From Methylobacter sp. (lineage in GTDB: Bacteria > Pseudomonadota > Gammaproteobacteria > Methylococcales > Methylomonadaceae), in contig JAUXTH010000189.1 in assembly GCA_030679035.1 (NCBI GenBank), positions 62,001-126,000 on the forward strand: a stretch of DNA of 64,000 nucleotides. Direction: 5' to 3'. The notes under the pieces were generated by a model. The model had not been told where the DNA came from and did no database searches. It saw nothing but the letters and a program-made list of their open reading frames with translations. Each line of letters opens with the position of its first letter. Position 1 is the first letter of the stretch. The position numbers and the translations under genes were made by a program. This document shows positions 29,481 through 38,684 of the stretch, one piece after another.

Positions 29481-30878
29481 GTGGAGATTGAAAACCTAGA
29501 TACCATTGCAGCCATTGCAACACCGCCAGGGAACGGCGGTGTTGGTATCATTCGCATTTCGGGGGCATTGGTTCCCGAAATCGCCAAACAGTTTATTCGC
29601 CGCGCCTGTTCCCAACAGGCTAGCGGCATACACTCCATCCCTGGAGATAATAAAACATTAACCCCCCGACTGGCTCAATACTCATCTTTTACCGATGAAG
29701 ACGGCTCGGTAATCGACTCCGGCATCAGCCTCTATTTCCCTGCTCCCGCCTCGTATACCGGCGAAGACATCCTCGAACTTCAAGGCCACGGCGGCTCGGT
29801 CGTATTGGATATGCTGCTGCGGCGGGTATTATCCTTGGGCGCACGTTTAGCCAACCCAGGCGAATTTACCGAACGCGCATTCCTTAACGACAAGCTCGAT
29901 TTAGCCCAGGCCGAAGCTGTCGCCGATTTGATAGAAAGCAGCACCGAACAATCAGTTCGATCCGCGCAAAAATCAATGCAGGGCGTATTTTCAATACAGG
30001 TTAACGAACTGGTCGAAGAACTGACCGAGCTTAGAACTTACGTCGAAGCGGCCATCGATTTTGTCGATGAAGAAATCGACTTCCTGACCGATGGCGTAGT
30101 CGAAAACCGGATCGTCACCCTACTGCACCGCCTCGAACAAATCCAGCAAACGGCGCAACAAGGCCGCCTGCTGCGCGACGGCATGACCGTGGTATTGGCC
30201 GGAAAACCCAACGCAGGAAAATCCAGCCTGCTTAATGCGCTGACCGGACATGAAGCCGCGATAGTCACCGACATAGCCGGAACCACGCGCGACGTGTTAA
30301 AAGAGCGCATCCAGTTGGACGGAATGCCCTTGCATATTATCGACACCGCAGGCCTGCGCGAAAGCGACAATGCGATAGAACAAGAAGGCATCCGTAGGGC
30401 TCACCAGGAAATCAAAAACGCCGATAAAATCCTATTGCTGATCGATGCAAGGGAACCGGAAATAAATTCGGTGTTAAAAACCTTGCCGCCCGGCGTCAAC
30501 ATTACCCGCATCTACAACAAAATAGATTTGCTAGGGTTAGAGCCGGAAATCAAGCAAACCGAACTCGGCAGCGAAATCTACCTGTCCATAAAAACCGGCG
30601 ACGGCATGGAACTGCTAAAACAGCACCTCAAACAAAGCGTCGGCTTTAACGAAGCGACCGACAACGTATTCATCGCCCGAAGACGGCACATTGAAGCTTT
30701 GAACAAAGGCCATGAGTTTGTCGATAGCGCCTTAAACCAGTTAAGAGAAAGCCAAGCCGGAGAACTGGTCGCCGAAGATTTAAGACAGGCGCAAATGAGC
30801 CTTGCGGAAATCACCGGAAAATTCACCTCGGATGATTTGTTGGGGAAAATTTTTTCCAGTTTTTGTATTGGTAAATAG
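29481..30878 (+). CDS. mnmE: tRNA modification GTPase MnmE
   Basis: 465 residues, GTG start at 29481. With MnmG it makes the cmnm5 modification at wobble uridine 34. N-terminal folate-binding domain (AIATPPGNGGVGIIRISG), inserted G domain with AGKPNAGKSSLLNALTG, DIAGTTRD, DTAGLRES and NKID, and the complete C-terminus FCIGK with the conserved cysteine. It is the last gene of the origin-side operon; mnmG does not follow. The 3' end of this gene is a known integration site for SGI1-type islands, and a defence island follows. Confidence 0.97.
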   Translation: MEIENLDTIAAIATPPGNGGVGIIRISGALVPEIAKQFIRRACSQQASGIHSIPGDNKTLTPRLAQYSSFTDEDGSVIDSGISLYFPAPASYTGEDILELQGHGGSVVLDMLLRRVLSLGARLANPGEFTERAFLNDKLDLAQAEAVADLIESSTEQSVRSAQKSMQGVFSIQVNELVEELTELRTYVEAAIDFVDEEIDFLTDGVVENRIVTLLHRLEQIQQTAQQGRLLRDGMTVVLAGKPNAGKSSLLNALTGHEAAIVTDIAGTTRDVLKERIQLDGMPLHIIDTAGLRESDNAIEQEGIRRAHQEIKNADKILLLIDAREPEINSVLKTLPPGVNITRIYNKIDLLGLEPEIKQTELGSEIYLSIKTGDGMELLKQHLKQSVGFNEATDNVFIARRRHIEALNKGHEFVDSALNQLRESQAGELVAEDLRQAQMSLAEITGKFTSDDLLGKIFSSFCIGK

Positions 30879-30879
30879 C

Positions 30880-31151
30880 GCGTAAGAAGCGCGAGGCTTC
30901 GCCTCGGCAATCGCTCCTTTCTGCATCCATGCTGTTGTAAAGCACCTACTTTTGGTGTTTGCGCAGCAGGCGAAGCCTGCACTCCGATTCGTGTGCAGAC
31001 TCTGCCGAACAAACAGTGAATTATCATAGTCAAGCTGTTAGTATAAGCGGCATTCCATAGACGCTGGTTTCCAAGTTTGAGCCTGAGAACTAGCACAGAA
31101 AAGATATGGGGTTCGCTTCGCTGTGCTAATGATTAAACTGAGGATGTAATC
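30880..31151. other. mnmE-trlF intergenic region with small hairpins
   Basis: Contains CGAGGC-TTC-GCCTCG just after mnmE, which can form a tight hairpin without a following T-run, and a later GCAGGCGAAGCCTGC palindrome (about 30968-30982) related to GCAGGCTTCGCCTGC near 1161. No gene seen. The region marks the edge between core and accessory DNA. Confidence 0.4.
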
Positions 31152-34100
31152 ATGACAACTAACAAATTTGAACGTGGTGCTGAATGGAGGCAATGGGATC
31201 TCCACATTCATACACCGGCATCGTTTCACTGGACAGGATCACGTTTTGATTCGGATTCTAATTCAAAAGCGAATACTGTTCTTGTGGATGAAATGATTTC
31301 AGCTCTTAATAATGCAGAACCTGCTGTTTTTGCGTTGATGGATTATTGGACATTTGATGGCTGGTTCGCACTGAAAAATCGGATTGCACAAGAAGGGGCA
31401 CCGAAGTTATATAAGAAAGTATTTCCTGGTATCGAGTTGAGGCTTGTTGCGCCAATGGCCGGGCGACTAAATGCCCATGTGCTTTTTTCAAATGCCGTTG
31501 AAGATCAGATACTCCGTGACTTCAAATCGGCTCTTAATGTGGAGTTAATCAATCGTCCGCTTTCTGACGATGCATTAGTCGCACTTGCTCGAATGGTTAA
31601 TGATGACAAACTAATTCACCATGGATTCAATAAAATCGATGTTAATACTGACCTTACGCAAGCATTACGCGCTGGTTCAACAATAGCGGAGATTAACTGT
31701 GATAGTTACAAAAAAGCTATAACAAGCGTTCCAGATGGACAGGCAGTTGGATTTATGCCTTTCAATACTAGTGATAGACTCGCTGATGTGAAGTGGCAAG
31801 AGCATTATGCGTATTGTTTAGGCCTGTTTAAATCCGCTCCCATTTTTGAAACACGCGATACAGATACTTGGGCTGCTTTCGTAGGTGAGCGAACGCCTGG
31901 AAATACTAAATGGATCGATAATTTCCAAAAGGCATTAGGTGGCATTCCTAGGCTAGCGGTTTCCGGAAGCGATGCTCATTGTTTCGTCGGAAAACCGGGA
32001 GATAACGATAAGCGTGGATATGGTGATTTCCCTTCGGGCAAGAAAACCTGGATCAAAGCCGACCCCACATTTTTAGGTTTACTACAAGCAATCAAAGAAC
32101 CATCAAAGCGTTCGTTCATTGGTGAACGACCTAACAAACTGCGAGAAATTGAAGAAAATAAGACATTCTTCATTGATAAGATCAGTGTTACAAAGAACCC
32201 CGGAGTTACCCTTACTGATAATTGGCTTGCGGGCACGAATGTTTCACTTAATCCTGACCTAGTTGCAATTATTGGGAACAAAGGAAATGGAAAAAGTGCA
32301 CTTGCTGACGTTATTGCTCTACTAGGTAATTCGCACCAGAAAGAACATTTTTCTTTTTTAGCCAAAAATCGCTTTCGAGGAAAATCGGGAGACCCGGCAA
32401 AACACTTTAGTGGCAAAATTGAATGGCTGAGCGGTAACAATGCGAGTCGCAATCTAAATGAAGACCCGCCTGACTCCAGTGCTCAATTAATTCGTTATAT
32501 TCCGCAAGGACACTTTGAAAGCCTTTGCAATGATCATATTTCCGGAAAATCGAACGCATTCCAAAAAGAGCTACAAGCAGTTATTTTTGATCATGCTAGC
32601 GATGCTATTCGCCTTGGTGCATTGGATTTTGACCAGTTGGTTGATCAGCAAGAAGGTACATTTCGCGATCAATTAATTGAATACAGAAAAGATTTAACAC
32701 GGCTTAATGGGGAGATTGCGGCTCTTGAGAATCAAAGTCAGCCTCAAGTTAAACAAGCATTACAAGAGCTTCTTGATCTAAAGAATGCGCAAATTGCAGA
32801 GCATCATGCTAACAAACCTGATGTTAAGGACAAACCCTCTGAGCTGTTATCTCTAGCGCAACAGGAAGCAGCAAATAAGCTTGAAACGATTGCAAAGGCG
32901 CTTAAGGACATCGAAGACCAGGAGCAAACAAGCAAGAATAAGCGCTTATCAATTGCAGCAAAACGTAAAGCTGTTCATTCTATACGAGATCGGATTGGTA
33001 TATTGGAACGACAGTATGCTCAGTTCCAAACTGAAACAGTCGCCGATTTTCAACAATTGGAATTGGAGCAGGCCGATCTTGTGGGTTTAACTGTTAATGT
33101 TTCTGCTTTTGAAACTATCGAAGAAAATTGTATCAATGAGGAGCAAGCAGTTGAAGCGACTGTAATAAAATCTAATAGTAACAAAGACTTACTTTTTAAG
33201 CAACAAGCAGAATTGCAAACCAAGCTTAACGAACCTCAGCTTCAATATCAGCAATACCTCAAAGCAATTGAGCAATGGACTGCCAAATTGCAGGAACTTA
33301 TTGGCACAGAGGATGCGCCGGAAACCCTGCGGGGGTTAGAAACAAGAATCTCGCAGCTTAACGATATTCCTCAACAACTCGTATCAAAACGAGAAAGCCG
33401 TGAAGGACTTGCTAGCGATATATTTGATGCATTGAACGCACAAAGAAAGGCTCGGGAGGAGTTGTTCAAACCAGTTCAAGACTTGATCGAAAGTAATAAA
33501 CTCATAAGGGATGAATACAGACTTCAGTTTCAAGCTACTTTAGGTGGCTCGTCTGACGTTCTTACTTCGGAGTTATTTTCGTTGATAAAACAAAAAGGTG
33601 AGTTCCGTGGAGAGGATGAAAGCTACGCCACGGTAAAACGCTTAGCCGAGCAATTTGATCTAAGCACCAAATCAGATGCCTTGCGGTTCGTAAATGAACT
33701 AGATGTTAGAATTAACGATGCAGTGTCAAATGGTAACACCGATGTGGTCGGTATTGCCTCAATACTTCGCAAAGATAGAACTGCAAGTGCAGTTTACGAT
33801 TTACTTTATGGGTTGAGTTACTTGGAGCCGCGCTACTCGCTATTATTCCAAGACGCCCCAATTGAGCAACTATCTCCCGGTCAACGCGGCGCATTGCTTT
33901 TGATTTTTTACCTATTGGTGGATAACGGACGCACCCCAATTATTCTTGACCAGCCGGAAGAAAATCTTGATAACGAGACTGTGGTAAGTCTATTGGTGCC
34001 TGTCCTTACCGAAGCCAAAAAGAAACGGCAAATCATAATGGTCACTCATAATCCTAATCTTGCCGTGGTATGCGATGCCGAACAGATCATATACTCGACG

Positions 34101-34235
34101 TTTGATCGAAAGAATGGTTTCAAAATTTCTTATGTTTCTGGTGCTATCGAAAATCCAGTGATAAATGCCCATGTTGTTAATGTGCTGGAGGGTACTAAAC
34201 CCGCATTTAATAACCGCAGAGTCAAATATCACTGA
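31152..34235 (+). CDS. TrlF-like protein: PHP phosphoesterase fused to SMC/ABC-type ATPase
   Basis: 1027 residues. N-terminal PHP domain: DLHIHTPAS with the metal-binding H18-x-H20 pair, and later SGSDAHCF. From about residue 360 an SMC-type ATPase begins: Walker A IIGNKGNGKSALADV (about 373-381), a long coiled-coil region (roughly 490-720) rich in Glu, Gln and Lys, the ABC signature LSPGQRG (about 905) and Walker B PIILDQPEENLDN (about 929), then the H-loop MVTHNPNLAVV. This is the PHP-SMC layout of TrlF-family proteins, which occur in defence islands and are suspected nucleic-acid-directed effectors. First gene of the island behind mnmE; sole gene of its transcript. Confidence 0.85.
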   Translation: MTTNKFERGAEWRQWDLHIHTPASFHWTGSRFDSDSNSKANTVLVDEMISALNNAEPAVFALMDYWTFDGWFALKNRIAQEGAPKLYKKVFPGIELRLVAPMAGRLNAHVLFSNAVEDQILRDFKSALNVELINRPLSDDALVALARMVNDDKLIHHGFNKIDVNTDLTQALRAGSTIAEINCDSYKKAITSVPDGQAVGFMPFNTSDRLADVKWQEHYAYCLGLFKSAPIFETRDTDTWAAFVGERTPGNTKWIDNFQKALGGIPRLAVSGSDAHCFVGKPGDNDKRGYGDFPSGKKTWIKADPTFLGLLQAIKEPSKRSFIGERPNKLREIEENKTFFIDKISVTKNPGVTLTDNWLAGTNVSLNPDLVAIIGNKGNGKSALADVIALLGNSHQKEHFSFLAKNRFRGKSGDPAKHFSGKIEWLSGNNASRNLNEDPPDSSAQLIRYIPQGHFESLCNDHISGKSNAFQKELQAVIFDHASDAIRLGALDFDQLVDQQEGTFRDQLIEYRKDLTRLNGEIAALENQSQPQVKQALQELLDLKNAQIAEHHANKPDVKDKPSELLSLAQQEAANKLETIAKALKDIEDQEQTSKNKRLSIAAKRKAVHSIRDRIGILERQYAQFQTETVADFQQLELEQADLVGLTVNVSAFETIEENCINEEQAVEATVIKSNSNKDLLFKQQAELQTKLNEPQLQYQQYLKAIEQWTAKLQELIGTEDAPETLRGLETRISQLNDIPQQLVSKRESREGLASDIFDALNAQRKAREELFKPVQDLIESNKLIRDEYRLQFQATLGGSSDVLTSELFSLIKQKGEFRGEDESYATVKRLAEQFDLSTKSDALRFVNELDVRINDAVSNGNTDVVGIASILRKDRTASAVYDLLYGLSYLEPRYSLLFQDAPIEQLSPGQRGALLLIFYLLVDNGRTPIILDQPEENLDNETVVSLLVPVLTEAKKKRQIIMVTHNPNLAVVCDAEQIIYSTFDRKNGFKISYVSGAIENPVINAHVVNVLEGTKPAFNNRRVKYH

Positions 34236-34684
34236 CATTTAGGTTGGTAAGATGAGTAGAGCAGGGATGTTTGCAGAGGCGAGGCTTGTAACTCACGTGA
34301 GTATTGGTCGAATAACTCAAAAAATCCTTTGGACATTGTCCTGAATTATTAGAATTAACCAGATCTCCAGACCTTATTCGATGAGGATACTCGCTTTACT
34401 CCTTTCAGGTCTTTTTTCCGGCTTCACACAATCTACCAGCGACCATTACAAATGGGGAATAGCCGTAATACCCTTTGCTGCCTGAAGACGGGGCAAAGCT
34501 TATTTTGCCGTTTAACCGACGTAGCACAGAAGATTTATCGAGTTGAGTGGTATTACTTGGCTATCGATAAAGCTTAATGCCGCTAGCGTTTGGCGTAATA
34601 GCTGAAGCCGGATAACTCCTGCTATTTTGTGTTTACTATTTGAATCTTATTGACCGCATGTAATCGAACGAATACAATTAAACC
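34236..34684. other. Intergenic region upstream of the HigBA-like pair
   Basis: About 450 bases with no ORF worth calling. It has several small palindromes (CTCACGTGAG near 34298) and ends with the strong promoter at 34650-34678. A stretch of mixed short direct and inverted repeats (34440-34620) may be remnants of a gene, but I recognise nothing. Confidence 0.4.
34650..34678 (+). promoter_or_regulatory. Strong sigma-70 promoter placing transcript start at the toxin ATG
   Basis: TTGACC (34650-34655), 17-base spacer, TACAAT (34673-34678). The normal start point, about seven bases after the -10, coincides with the ATG at 34685, and there is no Shine-Dalgarno sequence, so the toxin message is probably leaderless or nearly so. 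Confidence 0.65.
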
Positions 34685-34981
34685 ATGATTACAATACGCA
34701 CCTTACCCAAGTTCGATGCTTGGCTTTCCGGTCTACGCGATGGGATGACCAAGCGCCGGTTAGTGGCTCGATTGAGAAAGGCCCAACTTGGCAATCTGGG
34801 CGACATTAAGCCTGTAGGTGATGGCATAGTTGAAATGCGTGAACACTTCGGCCCTGGTTGGCGTATGTATTATGTCCAGAGAGGTGATGTAATAATTATC
34901 ATGTTGGGCGGCGGCGATAAGTCCACCCAGGCCGCAGATATTGCCGAAGCCAAACAGTTGGCCGATTCTTTGGAGGATTAA
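34685..34981 (+). CDS. RelE/ParE-superfamily toxin (HigB-like)
   Basis: 98-residue basic toxin of the addiction-module killer family. Recognisable parts are FDAWLSGLRDGMTKRRLVARLRKAQLGNLGDIKPVGDGIVEMREHFGPGWRMYYVQRGDVIIIMLGGGDKSTQ. Homologues are ribosome-dependent mRNA interferases; activity here is inferred. Toxin precedes antitoxin, as in HigBA. Three bases separate it from the antitoxin start. Confidence 0.9.
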   Translation: MITIRTLPKFDAWLSGLRDGMTKRRLVARLRKAQLGNLGDIKPVGDGIVEMREHFGPGWRMYYVQRGDVIIIMLGGGDKSTQAADIAEAKQLADSLED

Positions 34982-34984
34982 ACC

Positions 34985-35284
34985 GTGACCGATAAAATTA
35001 AAATCTCAAGCCTGCCTGAGTTTGACGCTTCACACTATCTGGACAGCGAAACAGCAATAGCAGAGTACTTAACGGCTATTATGGATGATGGCGATTCGGC
35101 GTTATTGGCAGCGGCACTGGGCGATATTGCCAGAGCGCGGGGCATGTCAGACATTGCTAAATCAGCAGGACTTACACGCGAAGCACTTTATAAAGCACTT
35201 CGACCCAACGCACACCCACGCTTTGATACCATTTCTAAAGTTTGCAAGGCGCTTGGGGTTAAGCTCCATGTTGAGCCTATTTAA
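34985..35284 (+). CDS. HigA-like antitoxin with helix-turn-helix
   Basis: 99 residues, GTG start at 34985. The C-terminal half is an XRE-type helix-turn-helix (ARARGMSDIAKSAGLTREALYKALRPNAHPRFDTISKVCKALGVKLHV); the N-terminal half (SSLPEFDASHYLDSETAIAEYLTAIMDD) matches the addiction-module antidote family and would bind the toxin. It probably represses the promoter at 34650. Confidence 0.9.
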   Translation: MTDKIKISSLPEFDASHYLDSETAIAEYLTAIMDDGDSALLAAALGDIARARGMSDIAKSAGLTREALYKALRPNAHPRFDTISKVCKALGVKLHVEPI

Positions 35285-35659
35285 GGCAATGACCGGACAG
35301 GGGGTATTCCAGGCTTCCGTTTCAAAAAATTGAATAATTTTTCACTTTTTACCCCTATATTACCCCTCAATCATATTAAGTTATTGTATTAAAAGGCTAC
35401 GTTACTTTATGCATTGGAAAGTGATGGTCTGGAAAATTAATCGTACAAAGCCCTCAAAGAAAATATGGATGATGTTTTAAACGGTATCCTTTGTGTAATT
35501 GGAAAATAAGTTCACACACTGCATCAGTTACAGATAAGTTTTGATCACGGGTGTTTGCATGTTAGCCTCTCTTTTAGCTGTTTCTTCGTAGACATACCCC
35601 TGCATTCAGGTAAAGCTAATGCAGACGGCTGTTTACAATATTTACAAATGGATAGTTCC
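35285..35659. other. Intergenic region before hsdR
   Basis: About 375 bases, AT-rich (TTTTTCACTTTTTACCCC and following). An in-frame extension of hsdR to 35555 exists but its residues do not look like HsdR. No RNA gene or repeat recognised. Confidence 0.4.
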
Positions 35660-38458
35660 ATGGCATTAGAACCTGCGGCAAGGAAAATCATTGACCGTTT
35701 GCTGGAAGCAGCTGGCTGGTTAATTTTTGATAATGATAAAGCCAATATTTACGCCGCACGCGGCATTGCCATTCGGGAATTCTCTTTAAAACAGGGATAC
35801 GGTTTTGCCGACTACCTGCTTTATATAGATGGCAAAGCGGCCGGAGTGATCGAAGCCAAAAAAGCAGGCACCACCTTAAGAGGGGTGGAAATCCAATCAA
35901 AGCAATATAACGAAGGCCTGCCGCAAGCGTTACCCTCTTGGGCGCACCCTTTACCGTTCGCGTATGAATCCACCGGCATTGAAACCCACTTTACCAACGG
36001 CCTGGATCCTAAGCCGCGTGCAAGGGATGTCTTTGCGTTTCATCGACCTGAACAACTTGCCGCTTGGTTAAATACACCCAAAGCTCAAATCGCCGAAACT
36101 CCACCGGACTACCTGCAGCAAGGCAGGACCTTCTTAGCGCGAATGCAGCAGCTCCCCCCGTTAATTGAAAACGGCTTATGGCCTGCGCAAATCGAGGCCA
36201 TCAAAAATTTAGAGGTTTCCCTGGCGGCCAACAGACCCCGTGCCTTAGTGCAAATGGCAACCGGTTCGGGCAAGACTTTTACCGCCATTAATCTGGCCTA
36301 TCGCCTGATTAAATTCGGCGGCGCAAAGCGGGTGCTGTTTTTAGTCGACAGAGGAAACCTTGGCGACCAGACCTTAAAGGAATTTCAGCAATATCAATCG
36401 CCTTACAACAACTTTAAATTTAGCGAAGAATACATAGTCCAGCGTTTGACTTCAAATGCTCTGGATGATTCGTCCCGAGTGTGCATTTGCACCATACAGC
36501 GGATGTTTTCGATGCTCAAAGGCAAGGACCTGACTGAAGACGAAGACGAAACATCCACTGAAGAACTGGCAGCGCTGTTTAAAAAACCGCCGCCTATCGA
36601 TTACAACCCGGCAATTCCGATTGAAACCTTCGATATCATACTGGTAGATGAATGCCATCGCTCCATTTATAATCTGTGGGCGCAGGTTTTGGAGTATTTC
36701 GATGCCTACCTTATCGGCTTGACCGCCACACCGAACAAACAAACATTCGGTTTTTTCAATCAAAACCTGATGATGGAATACACCCACGATCAGGCGGTCG
36801 CTGACGGCGTTAACGTCCCTTTTGATGTGTACAACATCCGCACCAGAATAACCGAGGGCGGCGCTACGGTTGAAGCCGGTTACTCCGTGCAAAAACAGCA
36901 TCGTGAAACCCGCGAAAAACGCTGGGAACAACTGGACGAAGATTTTAACTACCAGGCCAGCCAACTCGACCGCGATGTCACAACCAAAGACCAGATTCGC
37001 ACCGTCCTGCAAACATTCCGTGACAAGGCCTTGCCCGAAACTTTCCCTCACCGAACCTGGGTGCCCAAAACCCTGATCTTTGCCAAAGACGACAACCACG
37101 CCGAAAACATCGTCGACATGGTGCGGGAAGTGTTCGACGAGGGCAACGAGTTCGTACAAAAAATCACCTATAAAACCAGCGGCAAAAAACCCAAAGAGCT
37201 GATCAAGGCATTTCGCACCAGTCCCATGCCGCGTATTGCGGTAACCGTCGATATGATCGCCACCGGCACCGATATTAAACCGGTGGAAATCGTGTTCTTT
37301 ATGCGCTCGGTTAATTCTCGCGGCTTTTTCGACCAGATGAAAGGCCGCGGCGTTCGGATCATTAACCCCGACGATTTAAAAGCGGTCACGCCCGATGCGC
37401 CCTATAAAGACAGCTTCGTTATTATCGACGCCGTCGGCGTATGCGAAGCGACTAAAACCGATTCCAAAACCCTCGAACAACAACGCCACGTACCCTTGGA
37501 TAAATTGTTGTACGCAGCAGGCTTGGGCACTACCGAAACCGAGGCGTTAACCAGCTTGGCTGGGAGACTGGCAAGGTTGGAGCATCGAGTCACATCGGCT
37601 GAAGCCAAACAAATCCGCGAAACATCGAGCGGCCTGGATCTTAAAACCTTAAGCCGCCGGTTGATTGACTCCGTTAATCCCGATCGGCATCTGCAACAGG
37701 CGCAACAACTCACAGGGCAACAACAGCCCGACGAACAAGCCGTCCAGCAGGCGGCGGTCGAATTAATGCGCGAAGCCTGCAAGCCTTTTGCGAGTGCCGA
37801 ACTGCGCGAATTACTGGCCGGACTTAGTAAAAAAGAAGAAATCGTCATCGATCCGGTCAGCAAAGATGAATTGACCGAAGCCGGATTCAGCCAAGCGGCC
37901 AAGGAAAAAGCCCAGGGACTTGTGCAAACCTTTGAGCACTATATCAAAGAACACAAAGACGAAATCACCGCCTTACAGATACTGTTCAACCGCCCTTATG
38001 CGGCACGTTTGCAGCTAAAAGAGATTCAGGAACTGGCCGAGCAAATCAAAAAACCGCCGTATCATCTAACCGAGGATAAACTCTGGCAGGCTTACGCCAC
38101 ACTGGAACAAAGCAAAGTCAAAGGAGCCTCGAACCAACATATCCTGACCGATCTGGTATCCTTGGTGCGCTTTGCGATGCATCAGGACAATGAGTTGGTG
38201 CCGTTCCCGGAACGGGTGCAGGCCAACTTTAACGGCTGGTTGGCTCAGCAGCAGAACCAAGGCAAAATCTTTACCGGCCGGCAAATCGGCTGGCTGGAAA
38301 AAATACGCGACCATATTGCCGGAAGCTTATCGGTGGATGTGCAGGATTTTGATTACGGACGATTCGAACAGGCCGGTGGCTTGGGCGCATTTTACGAGGC
38401 GTTCGGAGAGGATTACGTGACTGTGATTGATGAATTGAATCGGGTTTTGGTGGGATAG
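35660..38458 (+). CDS. hsdR: Type I restriction enzyme R subunit
   Basis: About 932 residues from ATG 35660 (MALEPAARKIIDRLLEAAGW). The PD-(D/E)XK nuclease is at residues 30-80 (GFADYLLYIDGKAAGVIEAKK). The superfamily 2 motor follows: Walker A MATGSGKTF (about 195), DECHRS (about 330), LTATP, and late motifs RIAVTVDMIATGTDI and MRSVNSRGFFDQMKGRGVRII. It translocates DNA and cleaves at a distance when the HsdS/HsdM complex meets an unmethylated site. It is followed by a short hsdS start remnant and a repeat before hsdS itself. Confidence 0.95.
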   Translation: MALEPAARKIIDRLLEAAGWLIFDNDKANIYAARGIAIREFSLKQGYGFADYLLYIDGKAAGVIEAKKAGTTLRGVEIQSKQYNEGLPQALPSWAHPLPFAYESTGIETHFTNGLDPKPRARDVFAFHRPEQLAAWLNTPKAQIAETPPDYLQQGRTFLARMQQLPPLIENGLWPAQIEAIKNLEVSLAANRPRALVQMATGSGKTFTAINLAYRLIKFGGAKRVLFLVDRGNLGDQTLKEFQQYQSPYNNFKFSEEYIVQRLTSNALDDSSRVCICTIQRMFSMLKGKDLTEDEDETSTEELAALFKKPPPIDYNPAIPIETFDIILVDECHRSIYNLWAQVLEYFDAYLIGLTATPNKQTFGFFNQNLMMEYTHDQAVADGVNVPFDVYNIRTRITEGGATVEAGYSVQKQHRETREKRWEQLDEDFNYQASQLDRDVTTKDQIRTVLQTFRDKALPETFPHRTWVPKTLIFAKDDNHAENIVDMVREVFDEGNEFVQKITYKTSGKKPKELIKAFRTSPMPRIAVTVDMIATGTDIKPVEIVFFMRSVNSRGFFDQMKGRGVRIINPDDLKAVTPDAPYKDSFVIIDAVGVCEATKTDSKTLEQQRHVPLDKLLYAAGLGTTETEALTSLAGRLARLEHRVTSAEAKQIRETSSGLDLKTLSRRLIDSVNPDRHLQQAQQLTGQQQPDEQAVQQAAVELMREACKPFASAELRELLAGLSKKEEIVIDPVSKDELTEAGFSQAAKEKAQGLVQTFEHYIKEHKDEITALQILFNRPYAARLQLKEIQELAEQIKKPPYHLTEDKLWQAYATLEQSKVKGASNQHILTDLVSLVRFAMHQDNELVPFPERVQANFNGWLAQQQNQGKIFTGRQIGWLEKIRDHIAGSLSVDVQDFDYGRFEQAGGLGAFYEAFGEDYVTVIDELNRVLVG

Positions 38459-38465
38459 GAATAGG

Positions 38466-38493
38466 ATGACGGATCAAGAAAATGGGTTACCGG
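38466..38493 (+). pseudogene. Remnant of an older hsdS start
   Basis: ATGACGGATCAAGAAAATGG... encodes MTDQENGLP and closely matches the start of the active hsdS at 38685 (MIDQENGLP). 23 of 28 bases agree and most differences are silent, so the two have diverged rather than being a fresh duplication. The frame runs on only into the repeat at 38508-38650. Confidence 0.65.
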
Positions 38494-38507
38494 AATCCAG
38501 ATACCTA

Positions 38508-38650
38508 GTTCCCACGCGCTACGCCCATCTTTATACACAGGTTGTAGGGTACGCTGTGCGTACCTTATCGACCGCCACGATACTGAACAATGGTACGCGC
38601 AGCGTACCCTACATGACTGCGTTCCCACGCGGCGCGTGGGAACGAGACAA
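38508..38650. repeat. REP-like intergenic repeat between hsdR and hsdS
   Basis: Outer copies GTTCCCACGCGCTACGCC (about 38509) and GTTCCCACGCGGCGCGTGGGAAC (about 38622-38645) enclose an inner inverted pair GTAGGGTACGC...GCGTACCCTAC. The palindrome TTCCCACGC..GCGTGGGAA recurs at 47277-47400. It is a non-coding dispersed repeat family. Confidence 0.65.
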
Positions 38651-38684
38651 CTCACACATTAACCGGACAAAGTAGAATTAATAG

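Noticed and set aside
36452-37159. 235-codon minus-strand frame inside hsdR
   Set aside because: Opposite strand of the conserved helicase core of HsdR.
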